This document shows, piece by piece, positions 23,102-30,979 of a stretch of 64,000 nucleotides of DNA. Location of the stretch: assembly GCA_964492615.1 (NCBI GenBank), contig CAZBKZ010000002.1, positions 1 through 64,000 on the forward strand. The letters are read 5' to 3'. The notes beneath the pieces were generated by a model that worked only from the letters and a program-made list of their open reading frames with translations, was not told the origin of the DNA and did not search any database. This DNA is from JAABTH01 sp964492615 (GTDB lineage: Bacteria; Bacillota; Dethiobacteria; DTU022). The position numbers and the translations under genes were made by a program. The first letter of the stretch is position 1, and each line of letters begins with the position of its first letter.

Positions 23102-24340
23102 TTGATACCTTATGAAAAAGCTAAAGAATTATTAATGAACAGCAGAGTAATTGAAAATCATAGAAATGCAGTAGAATCGCTACATCTTTGGGAAGCAGGA
23201 GGAAGGATCCTTGCCGAGGACATAATCGCGGGTGAAGATGTTCCTCCCTTCGACCGTTCGCCGGTTGACGGTTATGCTGTTATTGCTTCTGATACGGTTG
23301 CCGCTGCTGAAGAAGATCCTGTTATTCTTGAAGTAACTGGCTCAATTGCAGCAGGCACAACTTCCGAATACAGACTCAGCCCAGGGACGGCAATAAAAAT
23401 ATTTACCGGTGCGCCTTTGCCAGAGTATGCAAACTGTATAGTTAAGACAGAAGATGTTTTTGAAAGTTTTTTTGTTGATGAAAAGGAGTTTATCAAGCTA
23501 ACGCACCCTGTTGCCAGTGGAGAGGTAATTGCTTTTAAAGGGGAGGATATTCAATGCGGAGAGACCATGCTTTTAAAAGGGTCAATAATTAATCCTGCCT
23601 GTATAGGAATACTGGCGACTTTAGGTGTAAGCACGGTTCCTGTTTTTAAAAAACCTTTGATAGGAATCTTTTCTACGGGAGATGAGCTTGTCAACGTAGA
23701 AAACCAGTTAAAACATGGTCAATTAAGAGCATCAAATATATATACTCTTTCAGAAATTATAAGGTTATCAGGTTGCGAACCAGTCAACCTGGGCGTAATT
23801 AAAGATTCAATTGATGATATATTAAGTGTATATTGCACTGCGCTAAAACTCGATCTGCCTGTAATAATTTCAACAGGAGGGACAGCTTCGGGTGATAAGG
23901 ATTTGATCAAAGAAGCAATGATTAAACTAGGCTCATCCCGATTATTTAATAAAGTAGCCATCAGGCCTGGAGCTCCGGTTGTTGCCTCTGAAATGGAAGA
24001 GCGATTATTGATAGGGCTTTCTGGAAATCCCTCAGGTTCGACTGTGGGAGCATTGACCCTGTTGATGCCGTTTATTTCTAAGATGGCTGGTAGGATTAAA
24101 GAATTGGATCGAGTCAGGGCAATATTAAAAGGCTCAATATTTAGGCATGGTGGTTTACGGGCATTTCTTTGGGGTAACTGTTGTTACGACAAGGATATCT
24201 ATCAGGTGGAAGCTAATAATAACCAGTTCTGTGGAGCTGTAAGAAGCTTTGCTTCCAGTAATTGCCTGATAGATGTGCCGGCCGGAAAGGTTAACCTTTC
24301 TACTGGCGATTCGGTTGAAATATTAAGGTTTTCTGTGTAG
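23102..24340 (+). CDS. moeA: molybdopterin molybdenumtransferase MoeA (copy 1)
   Basis: This 412-residue enzyme inserts molybdate (or tungstate) into adenylylated molybdopterin. It shows VPPFDRSPVDGYAV (47-60) with the metal-insertion acidic residues, the MoCF fold motif STGGTASGDKD, and the GLSGNPSGS loop. The start is TTG at 23102 with GAGGG; the residues IPYEKAKELL fit the usual MoeA N-terminus. It follows the fdh operon. A second moeA lies at 25291; the two differ in length and sequence, so a split between Mo and W or between two cofactor forms is possible. Confidence 0.9.
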   Translation: MIPYEKAKELLMNSRVIENHRNAVESLHLWEAGGRILAEDIIAGEDVPPFDRSPVDGYAVIASDTVAAAEEDPVILEVTGSIAAGTTSEYRLSPGTAIKIFTGAPLPEYANCIVKTEDVFESFFVDEKEFIKLTHPVASGEVIAFKGEDIQCGETMLLKGSIINPACIGILATLGVSTVPVFKKPLIGIFSTGDELVNVENQLKHGQLRASNIYTLSEIIRLSGCEPVNLGVIKDSIDDILSVYCTALKLDLPVIISTGGTASGDKDLIKEAMIKLGSSRLFNKVAIRPGAPVVASEMEERLLIGLSGNPSGSTVGALTLLMPFISKMAGRIKELDRVRAILKGSIFRHGGLRAFLWGNCCYDKDIYQVEANNNQFCGAVRSFASSNCLIDVPAGKVNLSTGDSVEILRFSV

Positions 24341-24400
24341 AGCTTAATTCAATTTGAAATAACTCAAACAGTAATTTTTCTAATCAAAACCCTGAAGAAA

Positions 24401-24436
24401 TAATGCTAATCCTCAGAGAACAAAGGGTTAGCATTA
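24401..24436 (-). terminator. terminator-like hairpin between moeA and a ModE-like gene
   Basis: Arms TAATGCTAA(T)CC and GG(G)TTAGCATTA form a long stem. Read on the minus strand it is followed by TTTCTTC and would end the ModE-like gene; on the plus strand no T-tract follows. It lies in the convergent gap. Confidence 0.55.
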
Positions 24437-24451
24437 GTAGCAGTATTTGCG

Positions 24452-24829
24452 TTACTTAATCGGTATATCATTAAAATGCTTCTCGTATAGTTGGTCTACG
24501 GCATTAATAGATTCTTCCTTAAAAGCTATGTATGCTCTCACCAGTTTTCTTGCGGTATCTGTTAGCTCTGAACCACTTTGCGATCCTCCGATATGTTTAT
24601 CAATTAATTTAAATCCCAAGGTTTTTTCAGTAGCAGTTATTTTCCCCCATGCTGCCCGGTAAGACATGCCAAGTTTTGCAGCAGCCTTATTAATCGATCC
24701 GCATTCTTCGATTGCCTGAAATAAGGCCAGTCGTCCTCCTCCGAAAATAACCTGTTTGTTGTATTCAATCCAGATTTTACACCTGGGCTGCAGCGATAGC
24801 TTTTTAACTATTTTCTTTTTATCTTCCAA
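24452..24829 (-). CDS. ModE N-terminal-type winged-helix regulator, second copy
   Basis: The 125-residue protein shows the ModE DNA-binding domain: EECGSINKAAAKLGMSYRAAW (about 41-61) and the wing with GGSQSGSELTDTARKLVRAY, close to ModE's GGxxGGGAxLT pattern. As in the copy at 5095, there is no molybdate-binding C-terminal domain. It starts with TTG after CCGGAGG. It stands between two moeA genes and convergent to the first. A palindrome of the same 18-base geometry (24887-24904) lies in its promoter, which suggests self-regulation. Confidence 0.85.
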   Translation of the reverse strand: MEDKKKIVKKLSLQPRCKIWIEYNKQVIFGGGRLALFQAIEECGSINKAAAKLGMSYRAAWGKITATEKTLGFKLIDKHIGGSQSGSELTDTARKLVRAYIAFKEESINAVDQLYEKHFNDIPIK

Positions 24830-24886
24830 ACCAATCCACCTCCGGTATAGTAATTCTCTAATAATAGTTTATATCCTTCTCCGTCA

Positions 24887-24904
24887 TATCTACTGTTTTA
24901 GATA
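24887..24904. promoter_or_regulatory. 18-base palindrome in the promoter region of the second ModE-like gene
   Basis: TATCTA-CTGTTT-TAGATA has perfect 6-base arms around 6 bases, the geometry of the TATGTC-N6-GACATA sites but with different arms. It is 58-75 bases upstream of the TTG start of the regulator. It may be the regulator's own site or shared with the divergent small cysteine-rich gene. Confidence 0.4.
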
Positions 24905-24984
24905 AGTTTAGGGCTTGGTAATTACTTAATAATATGGAATAATTAAAATCATGTTAATAAGCGTTAATTAAGGAGGGTACACTA

Positions 24985-25146
24985 TTGAGAACACCTGTAC
25001 TGACGAGGAAAGGTTTACGACAAAAGAAAAGAATAGTAAAAACTAATAGTTCTGGCAGTAATGCAGGTTCTTGCCGGGGGGTTAAATACCCTTGTACTTA
25101 TCGTTGCAAGAAATGTATATTTGATACAATGTATTGTGGTAAGTGA
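24985..25146 (+). CDS. 53-residue cysteine-rich small protein
   Basis: Starting at TTG 24985 with an excellent site (TAAGGAGGG), a 53-residue protein runs to TGA 25144-25146. Its first half is very basic (RKGLRQKKRIVK) and its second half holds Cys30, 37, 41, 44 and 51, including CTYRCKKC (C-x3-C-x2-C) and a final CGK. The pattern suggests a bound metal or Fe-S cluster. I know no family for it. It is divergent from the second ModE-like gene and sits 20 bases before the operator-like palindrome at 25167, in a moeA-bracketed neighbourhood, so a role in molybdenum or selenium enzyme biology is a fair guess. Confidence 0.6.
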   Translation: MRTPVLTRKGLRQKKRIVKTNSSGSNAGSCRGVKYPCTYRCKKCIFDTMYCGK

Positions 25147-25166
25147 GGAGGGAAAATTTTTAAGGT

Positions 25167-25190
25167 CATTATGTCTATCTTGACATAATG
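25167..25190. promoter_or_regulatory. palindromic operator upstream of the second moeA
   Basis: Arms CATTATGTC and GACATAATG (9 bases, exact) flank TATCTT, giving the core TATGTC-N6-GACATA that also occurs exactly at 5558-5575. It lies about 100 bases before the moeA-like start at 25291 and directly after the small cysteine-rich gene. A common regulator for Moco genes is the simplest reading. Confidence 0.6.
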
Positions 25191-25290
25191 TAAATTTTTC
25201 ATTATAATTTATTGACCCTTTAATTATTTTACTATAATTAAGAAAATTAACAATATAATATTATATTCATGATTAATAATACAATAATAA

Positions 25291-26592
25291 ATGCCGGAGG
25301 TGTTATCACTGGAAGAGAATATTTTGAATCCGCAAGTTACCTCTGAAAACCTGGTATCTACAGTTTTCCCGGAAAAAGTTGAATCACCCATAAGTCTTGA
25401 GTTTGCCCAGGAACTGCTTATACAGCATACAAAAGCTATAGGTTTTGAAAGTATCAGTATTAGTTCAGCCTTAAACCGGGTTCTTCATGAAGACATTATC
25501 GCACCTTTAAATATTCCACCGTTTAACCGATCTCCACTGGATGGTTTTGTCCTTCGGGCAGCGGACATCGCAAAGGCTTCGCCTGCCAACCCGGTCTACA
25601 TTGAGGTTAACCAGAACATTCCGGCCGGCAGCCCCAGTCAGAAGGAGGTTGGGGAAAACCAGGCAGCCAGGATCATGACGGGAGCCCCGATACCTTCCGG
25701 AGCAGATGTGATAATAAAGATTGAAGATGTTAATTATTCAGGTAATCATGTGGAGGTTACAAAGGCATTATCGCCATTTGAAAATGTTTGTTTTGCCGGA
25801 GAGGATATTGAGCAGGGCGAAGCAGTTCTTTGCGGGGGAGAGTATATTTGTCCGGCAGGAATTGGAATCCTTGCAGCGTTGGGCATTGACGTTGTAGATG
25901 TAAATAGCATACCCCGGGTGGCGATTATCGGTACCGGTGATGAGTTGATTTCTGTTCAAGATGAATTAAGGCCGGGTAAAATTTATGACAGTAATACGTT
26001 TTCCCTTGCTTCATATGTTCAACAAATAGGTGCTTGCCCGGTGTTTGCCGGTACTGTTACAGATGATACAGAATTAATAGCTGTTAAAATACTGGAAAAC
26101 CTTAAACAAGCGGATATGGTTATAACTACCGGTGGGGTTTCAGTCGGTGATAGTGATCTGGTTTGTAATGCTCTCCGCTCAATTGGCGCTAGTATATTGT
26201 TTCATCGTATTGATATGCGTCCCGGAACTCCTGCCTTGGGAGCTGAGAAAGATGGCAAGTTGATAATTTGCCTTTCCGGAAATAAGGCGGCAGCCTTTGT
26301 TACTTTTCAGCTATTGGCACGTCCGGCCATAGCATCTCTGATGGGGATAAAAGCTTGCTGCCCTCCTGTGGTAACAGCTGTGTTGGGCGAGCATTATCGT
26401 AAAACAAGTGGGCAGCGTAATCTGTTACGGGGACAGTTGTCCTTTGATGATTGTATGTTGAAGGTTAATATTGCCGGGAAACAAAATCCTGGGATAATCA
26501 GATCAACCTTGAACTGCAATGCTTTAATTGATGTCCCTGCAAATTTCGGACCTTTGAATGCTGGTACGCGGGTTAGTATATTTTTATTGTAG
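25291..26592 (+). CDS. moeA: molybdopterin molybdenumtransferase MoeA (copy 2)
   Basis: The protein is up to 433 residues and has all MoeA marks: IPPFNRSPLDGFVL, IIGTGDELISV, TTGGVSVGDSDLV and CLSGNKAAA. Note Asn in place of Asp in PPFNRSP and Asn-Lys-Ala in the last loop, where copy 1 has Asn-Pro-Ser. The start is uncertain: ATG 25291 has no ribosome site, while GGAGG at 25296-25300 is ideally placed for CTG 25309; an in-frame TTG lies at 25324. The extra ~30 N-terminal residues before the domain are unusual. It lies behind the palindrome at 25167. Confidence 0.88.
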   Translation: MPEVLSLEENILNPQVTSENLVSTVFPEKVESPISLEFAQELLIQHTKAIGFESISISSALNRVLHEDIIAPLNIPPFNRSPLDGFVLRAADIAKASPANPVYIEVNQNIPAGSPSQKEVGENQAARIMTGAPIPSGADVIIKIEDVNYSGNHVEVTKALSPFENVCFAGEDIEQGEAVLCGGEYICPAGIGILAALGIDVVDVNSIPRVAIIGTGDELISVQDELRPGKIYDSNTFSLASYVQQIGACPVFAGTVTDDTELIAVKILENLKQADMVITTGGVSVGDSDLVCNALRSIGASILFHRIDMRPGTPALGAEKDGKLIICLSGNKAAAFVTFQLLARPAIASLMGIKACCPPVVTAVLGEHYRKTSGQRNLLRGQLSFDDCMLKVNIAGKQNPGIIRSTLNCNALIDVPANFGPLNAGTRVSIFLL

Positions 26593-26760
26593 TAATTATG
26601 CCTTGTTTGGAATAGGTTATTCGACGAGCTTGATTACTTTCAACTAAGCAGCACTCCGGCAGTTACTTTACGCTAACAATAATGCATTAGTATTGTTTTT
26701 TATTTTTTTATTTTCAGAGGTATTGTGCGGTTGGCCGGGGTAAAATGAATTGCCTGATGT

Positions 26761-27204
26761 TCATAAAGTAGCGGGTGATTCATTCACTTCGAGCCAGTAA
26801 CTGGCAAGCATTTTTAACACTTCAGCTGAACGGTTGAAATCGATCGGCTTGCGGACATAGCTGTTTGCGCCCAGTCTGTAACATTCCAGCAAATCTCTTT
26901 CTTCCACGGAGGAGGTCAACACAACCACCGGAATGAGACTGGTTGCTTCATTGCTGCGAATTTCTTTCAGGACTTCTGTGCCGTCCATTCGCGGTAGTTT
27001 TAAATCGAGGAGAATCAGCCCTATCTCAGGATTCAGGGGATCCCTGACGAGGTGCTGATCTTTTTTGAAAAGAAAATTAATTGCTTCCACACCATCGTTA
27101 GCCACTTCGATAGGGTTGTTGATCTGGTTTTTCCTAAAAGCACGGATGGTTAATTCCACATCATCAGGGTTATCTTCAACCAGTAAAATTGCCCTTTTAT
27201 TCAA
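26761..27204 (-). CDS. single-domain response regulator (Rcp1-like)
   Basis: A 147-residue receiver domain without output domain. The acidic pocket is Glu10-Asp11, the phosphorylation site Asp67 (LLDLKLPRMDG), the switch Thr97 (VVVLTSS) and the lysine Lys119 (VRKPIDF). The insert-bearing sequence resembles the Rcp1 type that works with PAS/phytochrome-like kinases. It starts with TTG after GGGAGAGG and is divergent from the histidine kinase at 27446, which is probably its partner. Confidence 0.88.
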   Translation of the reverse strand: MNKRAILLVEDNPDDVELTIRAFRKNQINNPIEVANDGVEAINFLFKKDQHLVRDPLNPEIGLILLDLKLPRMDGTEVLKEIRSNEATSLIPVVVLTSSVEERDLLECYRLGANSYVRKPIDFNRSAEVLKMLASYWLEVNESPATL

Positions 27205-27445
27205 GGTGTAAACCTCTCCCCGGCCATAGTAATTTCAATAATTGTTAACTTCCCTATATAAGTTTAAAATCCTCTAATACGGGTAAAAAAATTTAAATAA
27301 ATCAGATTATGGAGGATGAGCGCAAATCCTGAAGAATATATATACTGAAATATTGTTACTTCCACGGTATTTTCCGATCATCAGTGTAATAAATTTAACT
27401 ATTTGAATGTTAGGTAAAAGATCAGGTGGAAAGGGAATTGTGCCC

Positions 27446-29641
27446 ATGATTGGTCTTCTGAAAAGGTTCAGGAAGAGTAACTGGCACCTCAAACTACTGT
27501 TAATTCTTTTCCCTGTTCTTTTCCTGTTTGTGTTCGTCTACAGGTTTTTAATAATCCCGACCTTCGAAGAAGATATCTACAGTGAAAAAATGCTGCAGAC
27601 TGCCGAAATGGTCAACATCGGCCTCTCCATACTGGATCATTTTTACCAGCTGGAACAGCAGGGAGTTTTAAGCCGGTCAGAAGCCCAGAAGGAAGCAGCT
27701 GAACTGATTCGCGGTATTAATTACGGTGAAGAAAAACTCGATTATTTCTGGATAAACACATATGATAATCTGATGATTGTGCACCCGTTTAGGAAAGATT
27801 TTGAGGGGCGGGTGCTCTCTGATTCTGATGATCCTGACGATATTTATACCTATGAGCTTTTCCAGCGGTTTATTGCTCTCTGCCGGGAGCAGGGTGCCGG
27901 GCATATTACTTATTACTGGCAGTATTACGACGAGCAGGATCGCTTGGAAGAAAAGCTTTCATACGTTGCCTCCTTTGAACCCTGGGATTGGATTATCGGG
28001 ACAGGAGTATACCTTGTTGATCTGGAAATGCTGATCAGTCAGAGGAGTAATATCGCTTCATTATTCATTTTGCTGCTTGGGGTGGCGGTTATAGCCACAT
28101 TATATTATTACTCGAAAAGTAGGGTTACTGAAAAAGAATTGCTTGAAAGCGAAGAAAAATACAGGATAATAGCAGAAAACACTGCTGATACAATTACTAT
28201 TCTTGATCTGGATCTGAAATACGTTTATATCAGCCCTTCAATATATAAGCTGCAGGGTTATACAGTAGAAGAGGCAATGAACCGCAACCTTGAGCAAACC
28301 CTCACTCCGGATTCACTGCAGATTGCCCTCAATACTTTTCTTGAAGAAATGAGTCAAATAAATGAGGACCCTGCTAAACCGGACAAAACAGTACAGCTTG
28401 TGCTTGAGGAATATAAAAAAGATGGTTCCACAATCTGGGTGGACAATTCGTTGTCGCTGCTCAGGAATGAACAAGGCCAACCTATAGCTATTTTGTCGGT
28501 TGCCAGAGATATAACTGAAAGAAAGAAACAGGAAGAATCTTTGCGCAGAGAACAAAATGAAAAATCGCTTATCCTCGATAACCTGGCAGAAAGGGTCACC
28601 TATCTTGATTGTGATATGAGGATAGTATGGGCAAACCAGGCGGTTATGCTGCAGGAAGGTAAAAGCCTGGATTCATATATAGGAGAAAAGTGTTACAAAG
28701 TATGGCACGGCTACGATGAACCCTGCAGCGGTTGCCCGATAGTAAAAGCTTTGCAAACCGGCGAAGTGTCTGAAGGTGTGGTTGTTTATCCGGATGATCG
28801 ATTCTGGAAAATGACCGGTTCGCCAGTCTATGACAAATCGGGCAGGATTACCGGCGTCCTTGATACAGCGCTGGAGATCAGTGACCTCAAAAAAGCGGAA
28901 AGAGAGCTTAAAAACTTGAATGAAGAGCTTGAAGCCCGAGTTCGCGAAAGAACGGAAGAGCTGATCCGGGCTAACAAGGAGCTGGCGGCTTTTACTTATT
29001 CAGTCTCACATGATTTACGTTCTCCATTGAGAGGAATTAGCGGTTTTACAGAGGCTGTTCTCGAAGATTACGGAGAGAGGCTTAACCGGCAGGGCCGTGA
29101 TTATCTTGAACGTGTTTTAAAGGCAACTGCCCGCATGAACGAACTGATCGATGATCTTTTAAAACTTTCAAGGGTAACCAGGCAGGAAATTCATAACAAT
29201 AAGGTTGATTTAAGCGCAATGGTTGTTGCTTATAGTACTTATTTGCAAGAGGAGGAGCCGGATCGCAAGGTGGAATTCAGGATACAGCCCGGCTGCACTG
29301 TTACCGGCGATGCTGCCCTGCTGCGCATTGCCCTGGAAAATCTGATTAACAATGCCTGGAAGTACACGGGAAAAATGGAACAGCCCCAGATCGAGTTTGG
29401 TCAGTACGAGGAAAACGGTAAAAATATATGTTATGTGAAAGACAACGGTGTGGGTTTTAACATGGCCTATAGAGAAAAAATATTTAATGCATTTCATCGA
29501 CTGCATACTCCTGCAGAATATCCCGGCACCGGAGTTGGGTTAAGTATAGTCCAGCGTATTGTTGAACGTCATGGGGGAGAGATCTGGGCTGTTTCTGAAG
29601 AAGGAAAAGGCGCTGTTTTTTATTTTTCAATACCTTCCTGA
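27446..29641 (+). CDS. Cache/PAS sensor histidine kinase
   Basis: From the ATG at 27446 (AAAGGGA nine bases upstream; an ATG at 27407 lacks a site) this is 731 residues. Order: membrane helix (about 16-37), an extracytoplasmic Cache-type domain with FWINTYDNLMIVHP and WDWIIGTGVY, a second helix (about 205-228), PAS1 (about 231-355), PAS2 (about 369-480) with a CxGCP motif (EPCSGCPIVKAL), a coiled coil, HisKA with phospho-acceptor His522 (YSVSHDLRSPL), and an HATPase with DNGVGFN and GTGVGLSIV. The Cache domain suggests sensing of a small organic acid; the cysteine pair in PAS2 could bind a cofactor. It pairs with the divergent regulator at 26761. Confidence 0.9.
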   Translation: MIGLLKRFRKSNWHLKLLLILFPVLFLFVFVYRFLIIPTFEEDIYSEKMLQTAEMVNIGLSILDHFYQLEQQGVLSRSEAQKEAAELIRGINYGEEKLDYFWINTYDNLMIVHPFRKDFEGRVLSDSDDPDDIYTYELFQRFIALCREQGAGHITYYWQYYDEQDRLEEKLSYVASFEPWDWIIGTGVYLVDLEMLISQRSNIASLFILLLGVAVIATLYYYSKSRVTEKELLESEEKYRIIAENTADTITILDLDLKYVYISPSIYKLQGYTVEEAMNRNLEQTLTPDSLQIALNTFLEEMSQINEDPAKPDKTVQLVLEEYKKDGSTIWVDNSLSLLRNEQGQPIAILSVARDITERKKQEESLRREQNEKSLILDNLAERVTYLDCDMRIVWANQAVMLQEGKSLDSYIGEKCYKVWHGYDEPCSGCPIVKALQTGEVSEGVVVYPDDRFWKMTGSPVYDKSGRITGVLDTALEISDLKKAERELKNLNEELEARVRERTEELIRANKELAAFTYSVSHDLRSPLRGISGFTEAVLEDYGERLNRQGRDYLERVLKATARMNELIDDLLKLSRVTRQEIHNNKVDLSAMVVAYSTYLQEEEPDRKVEFRIQPGCTVTGDAALLRIALENLINNAWKYTGKMEQPQIEFGQYEENGKNICYVKDNGVGFNMAYREKIFNAFHRLHTPAEYPGTGVGLSIVQRIVERHGGEIWAVSEEGKGAVFYFSIPS

Positions 29642-29713
29642 TTATTATGGTTCCACTACATCCGGTGGTATGGTAAAATTTGCTTATGCCTGATTACAGG
29701 GAGGAGCGCATTA

Positions 29714-30736
29714 ATGATAGATTTACGCAGTGATACGGTAACCAAGCCTACTGAAGCCATGCGCCATGCAATGGCTATAGCAGAAGTGGGAGATGATGTT
29801 TATGGTGAAGACCCCTCGATAAACCGCCTCCAGGAGTTGGCTGCAGAAATGATGGGCAAGGAAGCGGCGCTTTTTGTTCCCAGTGGAACGATGGGAAACC
29901 AGCTGGCGGTTTTGGCCCATACCCGTCCCGGTACAGAAATAATTCTCGAGGCAGATTCGCATATATATTATTATGAAGCGGCGGCAGCCTCGGTTTTTGC
30001 AGGAGTTCAGCCTCGCCCGCTGCCGGGTGAGAGGGGCGTTCTGTCAGCCGATCTTGTTGAGTGGGCCATACGTCAGGACGATATTCACCTGCCGCCAACG
30101 TCTTTAATATGTATGGAAAACACCCATAACCGGGCCGGGGGTACAGTGGTGCCCCTGGAAGATATGCGGGCAGTATATCAGGTTGCCCGGCGGCACCAGA
30201 TTCCGGTGCACCTTGACGGAGCAAGAATTTTTAACGCATCAATTGCTTCAGGGATAGCAGTGAAAGAATTAACTGCCTGTACTACATCGGTGCAATTCTG
30301 CCTGTCGAAAGGCCTGGGAGCCCCTGTTGGCTCACTTTTGGCCGGGCCGGAAGAGTTTATAGAAAAAGCCAGAAGATGGCGCAAAAGAATGGGTGGCGGC
30401 ATGCGTCAGGCAGGAATAGTTGCCGCAGCAGGGATCGTAGCCCTTGAAACGATGGTTGACCGTTTGTCCGAAGACCATGAAAATGCCCGCATTCTTGCTG
30501 ATGGCTTGGCCGGAATGGAGGGTATCGATTTTAACCCGAATGATGTTGATACGAATATAGTTATAGTTAAGCCGACAAAAATGTCAATAAGGCAGCTGGG
30601 AGATGAACTGGAGAAAAGAGGCATCCTTACTGTTGTTATTGAACCTGATCGAATCCGCTTTACTACCAGCCTGGAGGTTAACAGGACGGATATTGAAAAA
30701 ACCATTGCAGCTGTTCAGGAGATTCTCAAAACCTGA
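29714..30736 (+). CDS. ltaE: low-specificity L-threonine aldolase
   Basis: This 340-residue PLP enzyme cleaves threonine (and allo-threonine) to glycine and acetaldehyde. It begins with IDLRSDTVTKPTEAMR, has LFVPSGTMGNQLA and HLDGARIFNA, and the PLP lysine in FCLSKGLGAPVGS. The start has GGGAGGAG. Length and motifs are standard. It stands after the kinase with 72 bases between. The acetaldehyde produced could feed the aldehyde-oxidising enzymes of this window, which is inference. Confidence 0.94.
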   Translation: MIDLRSDTVTKPTEAMRHAMAIAEVGDDVYGEDPSINRLQELAAEMMGKEAALFVPSGTMGNQLAVLAHTRPGTEIILEADSHIYYYEAAAASVFAGVQPRPLPGERGVLSADLVEWAIRQDDIHLPPTSLICMENTHNRAGGTVVPLEDMRAVYQVARRHQIPVHLDGARIFNASIASGIAVKELTACTTSVQFCLSKGLGAPVGSLLAGPEEFIEKARRWRKRMGGGMRQAGIVAAAGIVALETMVDRLSEDHENARILADGLAGMEGIDFNPNDVDTNIVIVKPTKMSIRQLGDELEKRGILTVVIEPDRIRFTTSLEVNRTDIEKTIAAVQEILKT

Positions 30737-30979
30737 GAATAGGGTTAATACTTTATTCTTATATTTAAGATTCTTTAATGCTATTTTGCAAAGTTGAGAA
30801 CCGCTTTTGGAAACACTCTGTTTTATAGACCTGTTTTAGCTTGTAATAATAACTTTTTGCGGGGTTCTGAAGAATTTACCTGTTGGCATATTAATTGCTC
30901 TTATTTCGCTATGGAGGAATAGTAATTTCTTTTCGTGAAAGGGTTTTTATGCGTTATTATTATAAACTGAGAGGAGCAG

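Noticed and set aside
30737..30979. Small gene between ltaE and the aminotransferase
   Set aside because: No open frame with a ribosome site and no clear hairpin; I see nothing supportable in this gap.
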